In this document: piece after piece, positions 1 to 5,842 of the stretch
Layout of the letters: each line of letters opens with the position of its first letter
Position numbering within the stretch: the stretch's first letter is position 1
Assembly: GCA_023423215.1 (NCBI GenBank)
Contig: JAFAFZ010000127.1
Span: forward strand, 1-7,402
DNA length: 7,402 nt
DNA from: Actinomycetes bacterium
GTDB lineage: Bacteria > Actinomycetota > Acidimicrobiia > Acidimicrobiales > Microtrichaceae
Reading direction: 5' to 3'
Made by a program: the position numbers and the translations under genes
Notes under the pieces: generated by a model
What the model was told of the DNA's origin: nothing
The model's database searches: none
What the model saw: only the letters and a program-made list of their open reading frames with translations

Positions 1-18
1 GTGGGCAGCGTCATATGT

Positions 19-1416
19 TTATAAGATACTGTCGTTGGCGATCCCCACGACCGGAGATCCCTGGTTCTCGGTCCAGCCCTCCTGGAAGTAGGGCGTGGAC
101 CAGGTGGGCAGCCGACCGGTGCCCGCACGCCGTCCACCGCACTCGAGGTGGATGTCGCTGCTGGAGTTGCTCGTCAGGCCGAAGATGTCGCCGACGAACA
201 CGTTGGGCGTAGGGGTGGCCCGCAGCTGCGTGCGCCGCACGAGGATGCCGTTGGTGGCGATCGCTTCGCAGCCGTTCGAGCTCGGCAGCCCGGTGACGAT
301 GACCGACAGCGAGTAGCCCAGCTCCAGGTCGAAGTCCTGCGACCGCGTCGAGCCCGGCGCCAGCACGAGCTCTCCTGCCGTCCACCTCGACGCCGCTTCG
401 GGGAAGAACTCCTGCTTGGGCTCACCTGGCTCGTAGACCGACTGCGGGCTCGGCCCACCGCACGCGCGGAGGATTCCAGGCAGCGTCGGCACCAGACCGC
501 GCAGCTGGTAGTTGCCGTTCGCGTCGGTCGTGGTGCGCACCTCGAGCGTGCCGTTGCGGTCACCCCAGGTGACGCACGCGTCGGCCCGCGGTGATCCGCC
601 CCACCGCACCTGGCCCGACAGGGTCGCGCCCGCCGCCATCACCACGTCGACCGATGCCGAGCCCGAGGTGGCGAGCTGCGTGGTGGAGGCTGCGTCCATG
701 GTGAACGCCCCGCCGGCGAACTGCACGCGCGTCAGGTCCGGATGGCTCGGGGCGGCCCAGTCGCAGGCGGCGGACTTCACGGTGTAGTTGCCCATCGGCA
801 TGCCGGTGAAGCGCACCCGCCCGTCGACGCCCGTGACGCCCGTGAAGGTCTGGGGCAACGAACCGATCGGGATGCTGCCCGCCGCCAGCTTCGGTTCAGC
901 CGTCACGCACAGCCCTTGGCGGGGCGTCGAGCTGCCGTCGAGGACGCGAGCTGTGAGCGCGGCGCCGGGCTCGAGCTGGGCGTCGATCCCGGACGTGGTC
1001 TGCCCGCCGACGACCGTCACGTTGGGCAGGGGGCTCGGGTGGTTGACCGCCGCCGGGTCGTGCAGGTTGGGGTAGAACTCTGGCGCGAACTGGCGGTTCG
1101 GGTTCTGGTTCGTGCCGCACTGGCTGAAGATGACCGCGTACTTGCCGGCGGGCACGTTCTCGATGCGGTACGTGCCGTCGGCCTCGAGGTTCGACCAGCC
1201 GGACGAGTAGCCGCCTGGCAGTGCGCAGATGCCTGACTCGGGCCCGATGGGGTTGCCCAGGTGATCGGTCACCTTCCCGGTGATGACCCCCTCGCCCGCC
1301 TGGGCCGAAGCCATCGACGGAAGGCCCAGGCACACCAGGCCCACCACTGCCGCCAGCGTGCCCAGGCGCGCCACGCGACGCATCGTCCCCGTCCGGACCG
1401 TCATCCTCGTCACCAC
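19..1416 (-). CDS. Secreted carboxypeptidase-regulatory-like (beta-sandwich repeat) protein
   Basis: A 465-residue protein, probably exported and structural or binding rather than enzymatic. Residues 12-40 form a classic Sec signal peptide: MRRVARLG, a hydrophobic stretch, then a likely cut after ASA (38-39). The mature part reads as about four repeats of the prealbumin-like fold seen in CarboxypepD_reg and CNA-B families. Each has a beta strand of the ITGKVTD or LSGQVRW type, then DG.YRIENVPAGKY, DGRVRFTGMPMGNY or NGNYQLRGLVP. Two segments share an E-F-[YF]-P motif (113-116 and 336-339) followed by a GG/PG...D..LE.G strand. Cysteines fall in pairs: 64/100, 170/218, 281/319 and 383/426. No LPxTG motif or C-terminal membrane helix is present, so release from the cell is likely. 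The start is uncertain: the frame opens with tandem GTGs (1416, 1413), with ATGs at 1404 and 1383; the last gives the tidiest signal peptide. None has a strong ribosome binding site. The true substrate or partner is unknown. Confidence 0.8.
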   Translation of the reverse strand: MVTRMTVRTGTMRRVARLGTLAAVVGLVCLGLPSMASAQAGEGVITGKVTDHLGNPIGPESGICALPGGYSSGWSNLEADGTYRIENVPAGKYAVIFSQCGTNQNPNRQFAPEFYPNLHDPAAVNHPSPLPNVTVVGGQTTSGIDAQLEPGAALTARVLDGSSTPRQGLCVTAEPKLAAGSIPIGSLPQTFTGVTGVDGRVRFTGMPMGNYTVKSAACDWAAPSHPDLTRVQFAGGAFTMDAASTTQLATSGSASVDVVMAAGATLSGQVRWGGSPRADACVTWGDRNGTLEVRTTTDANGNYQLRGLVPTLPGILRACGGPSPQSVYEPGEPKQEFFPEAASRWTAGELVLAPGSTRSQDFDLELGYSLSVIVTGLPSSNGCEAIATNGILVRRTQLRATPTPNVFVGDIFGLTSNSSSDIHLECGGRRAGTGRLPTWSTPYFQEGWTENQGSPVVGIANDSIL

Positions 1417-1512
1417 TCGCGCGCCCGCCGCGCGTCCTCTCGGGGCGGCACTCTAGACACGCCGTCCGCAGCACACGAGTCGCGCCGGCTGGGCAGATCC
1501 GCCCACGCAGCA
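1417..1512 (-). promoter_or_regulatory. Upstream region of the secreted protein gene; weak candidate -10
   Basis: This stretch contains no plausible gene. On the minus strand, TAGAGT at 1455-1450 fits the actinobacterial TAnnnT -10 pattern and would start transcription near 1442, about 26 nt before the first GTG of the secreted protein. No recognisable -35 lies at the expected distance. The assignment rests on one hexamer and is weak. Confidence 0.25.
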
Positions 1513-1659
1513 GCGAACCGAACGTTCCGAGAACCCGGACGCCCCACCGAACTCGGAACGAATGGACCGTCCTGCGAACGGAACGTTCCGAGAACCCGGA
1601 CGCCCCACCGAACTCGGAACGAATCGACCGTTTCTGCGAACGGAACGTTCCGAGTTCGG
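1513..1659. repeat. Palindromic tandem repeat, period 61-62 bp, 2 full copies plus 1 partial
   Basis: Copy 1 is 1513-1573 (61 bp), copy 2 is 1574-1635 (62 bp), and a third copy starts at 1636 and departs from the unit after 1654. Copies 1 and 2 differ at only a few positions: C/G at 1519/1580, G/C in GAATnGACCGT, and the CCT/TTCT ending. Each full unit carries a 9-bp inverted repeat, CGTTCCGAG...CTCGGAACG, around a 20-nt loop (1523-1560 and 1584-1621). Each copy also has an internal GAACGTTC palindrome (1520, 1581, 1643), extended to GGAACGTTCC in copies 2 and 3. The partial copy continues into TTCGG, which completes a perfect 14-bp partner for the right arm of copy 2. There is no coding signal. 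The architecture is like REP/BIME-type intergenic palindromes; tandem transcription factor sites are the alternative. Confidence 0.85.
1608..1659. repeat. Perfect 14-bp inverted repeat, possible long hairpin
   Basis: CCGAACTCGGAACG (1608-1621) is the exact reverse complement of CGTTCCGAGTTCGG (1646-1659), with 24 nt between. It is the longest perfect stem in the gap between nrdB and the secreted protein gene. It lies 80-130 nt beyond the nrdB stop in the direction of transcription and could protect the mRNA 3' end or help stop transcription. No T-run follows on either strand, so it is not a standard intrinsic terminator. Confidence 0.7.
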
Positions 1660-1721
1660 CGGTTGGCCTAGGTCCAGCCCCGTCCTGGGCGGCTCGACGC
1701 GGTCGCGGCAGAAACGAGCAG

Positions 1722-1740
1722 ACCGTCAGCGGCGGACGGT
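1722..1740 (-). terminator. Candidate weak terminator hairpin right after nrdB
   Basis: On the nrdB strand, ACCGTC, a 7-nt loop and GACGGT form a 6-bp stem that starts at the last base of the nrdB stop codon. It is followed by CTGCTCGTTTCTG, which is moderately T-rich for this genome but not a true U-tract. Position and shape fit an operon end; strength is doubtful. Confidence 0.3.
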
Positions 1741-2828
1741 CAGAAGTCGTCGTCCATCGAGAAGTCGCCCGCGACGCCGGTCTGGTACGCCGAGACGGTG
1801 CGCTCGAAGAAGTTCGTGAGCTCTTGGACGTCCTGGAGCTCCATGAAGGCGAACGGGTTCTTCGAGCCGTACTGCTTCGGCAGGCCGAGCGTCGTCAGGC
1901 GCTGATCGGCGACGAACTGCAGGTATTCGCGCATGTCGGTCAGCGACATGCCGGGGATGCCCTGCGAGAGCAGGTCCTCGGCGAAGGCGTACTCGACCTC
2001 GACCGCCTCGGACATCATCGCGGCGACGGAGCCGGCGAGCTCCTCGTCGAAGAGCTCGGGCTCTTCCTTGCGCACCTGCTCGATGACCGAGAACGCGAAG
2101 TTCATGTGGCAGCTCTCGTCGCGGAACACCCAGTTGGTCCCCGACGCCAGGCCGTTGAGCAGGCCCTTCGAGCGCAGGAAGTACACGTAGGCGAACGCGC
2201 CGTAGAAGAAGAGACCCTCGATGCAGGCGGCGAAGCAGATCAGGTTGAGCAGGAACTGCTTGCGGTCCGCCCGGCTGCGCAGCTCGTCGAGCTGGTTGAT
2301 CGAGTCGATCCACTTGAAGCAGAACTCGCCCTTGCGGCGGATCGAGGGGATGTTCTCGATGGCCGCGAAGGCCTCGGCGCGCTCGTCCTGGTCCGGGATG
2401 TAGGTGTCCAGGAGGGTCAGGTAGAACTGGACGTGCAGCGCCTCTTCGTAGAGCTGGCGCGACAGGTACATGCGCCCCTCGGGGCTGTTCACGTGCTTGT
2501 AGAGGTTCAGCACGAGGTTGTTCGACACGATCGAGTCGCCCGTCGCGAAGAAGGCGACGAGGCGGTTGATCAGGTGGCGCTCGGCCGGCACGACCTTGCG
2601 CTGCAGGTCGACCAGGTCGTCGGAGAAGTCGACCTCTTCGACCGTCCAGGTGTTGCGGATGGCGTCGCGGTACATGTCGTAGAACTGCGGGTAGCGCATC
2701 GGCCGCAGCGTCAGGTTGAAGCCGGGGTCGAGCAGGTTGCCGACCGGGCGGGCGGCACCGTCGACCTCGGGCAGCGTGCCGGGTGCGGGTTCGGGAAGCG
2801 GTTCGAATGCGGTCTCGGTGAGCGCCAT
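1740..2828 (-). CDS. nrdB: Class Ia ribonucleotide reductase, beta subunit (diiron-tyrosyl radical protein)
   Basis: A 362-residue small (R2) subunit of aerobic ribonucleoside-diphosphate reductase (EC 1.17.4.1). It generates and stores the tyrosyl radical that NrdA uses to reduce NDPs to dNDPs in the cytosol. The metal ligand set is complete: D98 (TGDSIV), E129 and H132 (EEALHVQFY), E204 (EGLFFYGAF), and E238 and H241 (RDESCH). The radical tyrosine is Y136, in the ExxHxxxY motif. W61 (NTWTVEEVD) and D237 match the radical-transfer residues W48 and D237 of E. coli NrdB, and Y348 near the C terminus matches Y356. The acidic tail ending FSMDDDF is the likely NrdA-docking peptide. The ATG at 2828 is preceded by GAGG (2841-2838) nine bases upstream, a good ribosome binding site. 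It lies 128 nt after nrdA on the same strand, almost certainly in one operon. No nrdI or nrdH is next to it, which argues against class Ib. The first 30 residues are a Pro/Glu-rich extension. Confidence 0.97.
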   Translation of the reverse strand: MALTETAFEPLPEPAPGTLPEVDGAARPVGNLLDPGFNLTLRPMRYPQFYDMYRDAIRNTWTVEEVDFSDDLVDLQRKVVPAERHLINRLVAFFATGDSIVSNNLVLNLYKHVNSPEGRMYLSRQLYEEALHVQFYLTLLDTYIPDQDERAEAFAAIENIPSIRRKGEFCFKWIDSINQLDELRSRADRKQFLLNLICFAACIEGLFFYGAFAYVYFLRSKGLLNGLASGTNWVFRDESCHMNFAFSVIEQVRKEEPELFDEELAGSVAAMMSEAVEVEYAFAEDLLSQGIPGMSLTDMREYLQFVADQRLTTLGLPKQYGSKNPFAFMELQDVQELTNFFERTVSAYQTGVAGDFSMDDDF

Positions 2829-2956
2829 CGTGGAGTACCTCGGGGTCGATCGTTCGGCGGGAACGGTGTCGGATCAGCAGCGGTGAGCGGTGGGTGCGTC
2901 GCCCCTCGGGCGCGCGGAAGGACGCGGTGCGTCCCCCGGTGACGGCCGGGCCGTCG
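2829..2956 (-). other. nrdA-nrdB intercistronic spacer with two small hairpins
   Basis: This spacer is unusually long for a two-gene operon. Just after the nrdA stop, GACGGC/GCCGTC forms a 6-bp stem with a 3-nt loop (2941-2955). About 7 nt further along the transcript, GGACGC/GCGTCC forms another 6-bp stem with a 3-nt loop (2920-2934). Neither is followed by a T-run. They may be processing or stability elements, or simply GC-rich chance. I see no convincing -10 for a separate nrdB promoter. Confidence 0.45.
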
Positions 2957-5503
2957 TTACTGGCAGGCCTCGCAGGACTCGGGGTTCTCGAGCGAGCAGG
3001 CCACGGCCTCTTCGTCCGTGTACTGCTTCGCCTCGGCCGCAGGTGCCTCGTCGACCGTGGCGTCGGCTCCGTCCTCACGGGTCGGCAGCGGCGTGGCGGG
3101 AACTCCCCCGCCGGTCGGTCCGCCGTTCGAGCCCGAGGTCGCGCCCGCCCCGGTGGTCGTCTTGTTGATGCGGGTCGCCGGACGGGACCGCAGGTAGTAC
3201 GTGGTCTTCAGGCCCTGCTTCCACGCGTGCAGGTACATGGAGGAGAGCTTGCCGATCGTCGGCGACTCCATGAACAGGTTCAGCGACTGCGACTGGTCGA
3301 TGTAGGCGCCGCGGCCGGCGGCCATGTCGATGAGCGAGCGCATGGGGAGCTCCCACGCGGTGCGGTAGATCGAGCGGATGTCCTCGGGGATCTCCTCGAT
3401 GTCCTGCACCGAGCCCTCGTTCCGCTTGATCGCCGCGACGATCGGCTCGGTCCACAGGCCGAGGGCCTGCAGCTCGCGCACCAGGTACGAGTTGATCTGC
3501 AGGAACTCGCCCGAGAGCGTCTCGCGCTTGAACAGGTTCGACACCTGCGGCTCGATGCACTCGTAGCAGCCGGCGATCGACGCGATCGTCGCGGTCGGGG
3601 CGATGGCGATCATGAGGGAGTTGCGCAGGCCGTGGGCCTTGATGCGCTCCTTGAGCGAGGTCCAGCGGTCCAGGTCGCTCGGGGTGACGCCCCACAGGTC
3701 GAACTGCAGCTGGCCCTGCGCGGCGCGGGTCTCTTCCCAGCCGCCGTGCGGCCCGTGCGCCTCGGCCAGGACGTTCGACGCGGTGAGCGCGTGGAAGTAG
3801 ATGTCCTCGGAGATGCGGGTCGACAGCTCACGTGCCTCGTCCGAGTCGAACGGCAGGCGCAGCTTGAAGACCACGTCCTGCAGGCCCATCAGGCCGAGGC
3901 CGACCGGACGCCACTTCGAGTTCGAGTTCCCCGCCTCGTCGGTCGGGTAGTAGTTGATGTCCACGACCCGGTCGAGGAACGGCACCGCCAGGCGCACGAC
4001 CTCGGCCAGGCGGTCGAAGTCGAAGGCGAGGACGCCGTCGTCGTTCGGGCGGACCATGGCGCCGAGGTTGATCGAGCCGAGGTTGCAGACCGCCGTCTCG
4101 GACTGGTTCGTGACCTCGAGGATCTCGGTGCACAGGTTGGACAGGTGCACCACGTTCGGGGTGCCGTCGGCCGACACGGTGCCGGTCTGGTTGCACTTCT
4201 CGTTGGAGGAGTCCTTGAAGGTCATCCAGCCGTTGCCGGTCTCCGCCAGGCTGCGCATCATGCGGCTGTAGAGCTGACGGGCCGGGACCTGCGTCTCGTA
4301 GAGGCCCTCGGACTCGGCCTGCAGGTAGGCCTCTCGGAAGTCGTCGCCGTACAAGTCGACGAGGTGCGGGACCTTCTTCGGGTCGAAGAGCGACCACTGC
4401 CAGTCCTGCTCGACGCGCTCCATGAACAGGTCGGGGACCCAGTTGGCCAGGTTCAGGTTGTAGGTGCGGCGGGCCTGGTCGCCGGTGTTCTCCTTCAGGT
4501 CCAGGAACGCCTCGATGTCGGCGTGCCAGGTCTCGAGGTACACGCACGCGGCACCCTTGCGGCGACCGCCCTGGTTGACCGCAGCGACCGACGAGTCGAG
4601 CGTCTTGAGCCACGGCACGATGCCGTTGGACAGGCCGTTGGTGCCACGGATGAGGGAACCACGCGAGCGGATGCGGCTGTAGGAGAGGCCGATGCCGCCG
4701 GCGTGCTTCGACAGGCGGGCGACGTCGCGGTAGCGGTCGTAGATGGCGTCGAGGTTGTCCTCGGGCGAGTCGAGCAGGTAGCAGCTCGACATCTGCGGGT
4801 GGGTGGTGCCCGAGTTGAACAGCGTGGGCGACGAGGGCAGGTAGTCCAGCGACGAGATCAGCTGGTAGAACTCGACCGCCTCGTCCGGCGACGTCGCCAG
4901 GCCGCACGCGACGCGCATGAGGAAGTACTGCGGGGTCTCGATGACGTGACGGGTCTCGGGGTGGCGCAGCAGGTACCGGTCGTAGACGGTGCGCAGGCCG
5001 AAGAACTCGTAGCGCCAGTTGCGCTCCGCCAGGATGGCGTCGTTCAGCTTGCGTGCGTGGGTCGCGACCATGTCGGCGGTCTCGTCACCGATGATGCCCT
5101 GGGCCTGACCCAGCGCCACCGACTGCGAGAAGGAGTAGATGTCCTGGTTCTGGACCTCCTTGTCGATCACGGTGGCCAGCAGGCGGGCGGCCAGGCGGGA
5201 GTAGTTGGGCTCCTCGGCGATGAACGCCGCCGCGGTGCGGATGGACAGGTTGTCGAGGTCCTCGGTCGTGGCGCCGTCGACCAGGCCCGAGATGGTGCGG
5301 GTGGCGACACGCATCGAGTCGACGTTGTCGAGGCCCTCGGCGCAGCGGGCGACCGCACGCACGATCTTGTTCAGGTCGACCGACTCCAGGCTGCCGTCGC
5401 GCTTGCGCACCCGCATCTGGGTGCCCAGGTCCCCCGTCCGGGGCGGCTCCACCGCCGGCTCGTCGATGACCTCGATCTCACGTACGTCCTCGGACAGCGC
5501 CAC
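2957..5503 (-). CDS. nrdA: Class Ia ribonucleotide reductase, alpha (catalytic) subunit
   Basis: An 848-residue large (R1) subunit; with NrdB it reduces ribonucleoside diphosphates to deoxyribonucleotides. An ATP-cone occupies about residues 28-117 (VRKRDGSLE, then VDLNKI), so overall activity should respond to ATP/dATP. In the 10-stranded barrel, C241 (SSCYLL) and C473 (AVCNLG) match the E. coli C225/C462 redox pair. C458 in SNLCTEI is the thiyl cysteine, flanked by N456 and E460. Y769-Y770 (KTTYY) are the radical-transfer tyrosines. IAGCYECIEPQ at 642-652 is typical of the family. A Gly/Thr/Pro/Ala-rich linker (about 782-826) leads to the swinging tail with CxxC (C844, C847) and an extra C836. 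The start is the GTG at 5503, with GAGG (5514-5511) seven bases upstream and the ATP-cone close behind. The reading frame stays open to 5806, but that extension runs through the leader and control sites and has no family-like residues. First gene of the nrdAB operon. Confidence 0.97.
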   Translation of the reverse strand: MALSEDVREIEVIDEPAVEPPRTGDLGTQMRVRKRDGSLESVDLNKIVRAVARCAEGLDNVDSMRVATRTISGLVDGATTEDLDNLSIRTAAAFIAEEPNYSRLAARLLATVIDKEVQNQDIYSFSQSVALGQAQGIIGDETADMVATHARKLNDAILAERNWRYEFFGLRTVYDRYLLRHPETRHVIETPQYFLMRVACGLATSPDEAVEFYQLISSLDYLPSSPTLFNSGTTHPQMSSCYLLDSPEDNLDAIYDRYRDVARLSKHAGGIGLSYSRIRSRGSLIRGTNGLSNGIVPWLKTLDSSVAAVNQGGRRKGAACVYLETWHADIEAFLDLKENTGDQARRTYNLNLANWVPDLFMERVEQDWQWSLFDPKKVPHLVDLYGDDFREAYLQAESEGLYETQVPARQLYSRMMRSLAETGNGWMTFKDSSNEKCNQTGTVSADGTPNVVHLSNLCTEILEVTNQSETAVCNLGSINLGAMVRPNDDGVLAFDFDRLAEVVRLAVPFLDRVVDINYYPTDEAGNSNSKWRPVGLGLMGLQDVVFKLRLPFDSDEARELSTRISEDIYFHALTASNVLAEAHGPHGGWEETRAAQGQLQFDLWGVTPSDLDRWTSLKERIKAHGLRNSLMIAIAPTATIASIAGCYECIEPQVSNLFKRETLSGEFLQINSYLVRELQALGLWTEPIVAAIKRNEGSVQDIEEIPEDIRSIYRTAWELPMRSLIDMAAGRGAYIDQSQSLNLFMESPTIGKLSSMYLHAWKQGLKTTYYLRSRPATRINKTTTGAGATSGSNGGPTGGGVPATPLPTREDGADATVDEAPAAEAKQYTDEEAVACSLENPESCEACQ

Positions 5504-5510
5504 CGTCGTT

Positions 5511-5514
5511 CCTC
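5511..5514 (-). promoter_or_regulatory. Ribosome binding site that fixes the nrdA GTG start
   Basis: On the minus strand GAGG is followed by AACGACG and then GTG at 5503. This 7-nt spacing supports the GTG as start. No other start codon in this frame between here and 5806 has comparable support. Confidence 0.7.
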
Positions 5515-5535
5515 GTTCCCTCTGCCCAGCCCCGT

Positions 5536-5596
5536 GTGCTGTGCTGCTCGTGTCCTGCTGTGTCGGTACTGCTCTGCGCGTGCTGTGCTGCTCGTG
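5536..5596. repeat. 17-bp perfect direct repeat in the nrdA leader
   Basis: GTGCTGTGCTGCTCGTG occurs at 5536-5552 and again, unchanged, at 5580-5596, 44 bp apart. In the nrdA transcript it reads CACGAGCAGCACAGCAC, within a stretch of CAGCA-rich, little-paired sequence just before the ribosome binding site. Its function is unknown; a chance duplication or a leader element are both possible. Confidence 0.8.
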
Positions 5597-5636
5597 CTGA
5601 CGGGGTTGGTGGTGTGACACCCGCCACCCCCCTGTG

Positions 5637-5652
5637 GCACCAGATGTGGTGG
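5637..5652. promoter_or_regulatory. Candidate NrdR box 1 (proximal to nrdA)
   Basis: The 16-mer GCACCAGATGTGGTGG keeps every core position of the NrdR consensus acaCwAtATaTwGtgt: C4, A6, A8, T9, T11 and G13. NrdR is the zinc-finger/ATP-cone repressor of ribonucleotide reductase operons. The pairing with the second site 31 bp away strengthens the call. No nrdR gene is inside the window, so the link is by motif only. Confidence 0.7.
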
Positions 5653-5667
5653 GCGTTCGGCCCGTGA

Positions 5668-5683
5668 CCCCCACATCTGGTGT
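5668..5683. promoter_or_regulatory. Candidate NrdR box 2 (proximal to the nrdA promoter)
   Basis: The 16-mer CCCCCACATCTGGTGT again keeps the full C.A.AT.T.G core. Its centre is 31 bp from that of box 1, three helical turns, with 15 bp between boxes; this is the usual NrdR pair geometry. The 12-bp cores CACCAGATGTGG and CCACATCTGGTG are perfect reverse complements. The box lies just downstream of the predicted nrdA transcription start, a position suited to repression. Confidence 0.7.
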
Positions 5684-5693
5684 CGAGCGTGTA

Positions 5694-5722
5694 ATTACAG
5701 TCGAGTAACTACACGAGTGCAA
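5694..5722 (-). promoter_or_regulatory. Candidate nrdA promoter
   Basis: On the minus strand TTGCAC (5722-5717) and TGTAAT (5699-5694) are separated by exactly 17 bp. The -10 matches TATAAT at five of six positions; the -35 matches TTGACA at only three. The surrounding bases are the most AT-rich of the control region. Transcription would start near 5687, giving a leader of about 180 nt that contains both NrdR-like boxes and the direct repeat. Confidence 0.6.
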
Positions 5723-5828
5723 GGATTTGCTCAGGATTCGCCCGCGTCCCTTGCAGTGGCGCCGATCGCGACCGCGCCGCGACCCCGCCGCAGGTGCCGC
5801 GACCACCCCGGGTGCGGACCCCGACCGC

Positions 5829-5834
5829 TAGCGT
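5829..5834 (+). promoter_or_regulatory. Candidate -10 for leaderless transcription of the Nudix gene
   Basis: TAGCGT fits the actinobacterial TAnnnT -10 and ends 8 nt before the ATG at 5843, the spacing that puts the transcript start on or next to the A of ATG. GAGGG at 5835-5839 could instead act as a ribosome binding site, but only three bases separate it from ATG. No clear -35 is visible. Confidence 0.5.
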
Positions 5835-5842
5835 GAGGGTGC

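Noticed and set aside
1513..1659. CRISPR array
   Set aside because: The units are tandem and almost identical through their full 61-62 bp, with no unique spacers and no cas genes.
1636..1659. Actinobacterial LexA (SOS) box
   Set aside because: CGAAC and GTTCG are present but separated by 12 bp instead of the 4 bp expected for TCGAAC-N4-GTTCGA.
1824..2942. A 372-codon plus-strand open frame opposite nrdB
   Set aside because: Low-complexity antisense shadow of nrdB with no recognisable family features.
1740..5503. Class Ib (nrdEF) assignment
   Set aside because: The large subunit has an N-terminal ATP-cone and 848 residues, and there is no nrdI or nrdH beside it.
2894..5617. A 907-codon plus-strand open frame opposite nrdA
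   Set aside because: It is the antisense shadow of nrdA: Val/Arg/Leu/Ala/Asp-rich with no domain, created by GC-rich third positions. The minus-strand protein has complete catalytic motifs.
5371..5676. Possible upstream ORF in the nrdA leader beginning at the ATG at 5676
   Set aside because: Its ATG lies inside NrdR-like box 2, there is no ribosome binding site, and it runs into nrdA out of frame with improbable composition.
5504..5687. Cobalamin riboswitch, as found before some actinobacterial class Ia nrd operons
   Set aside because: No B12-box-like conserved segment can be seen and the leader is too short and too simple for the full fold.
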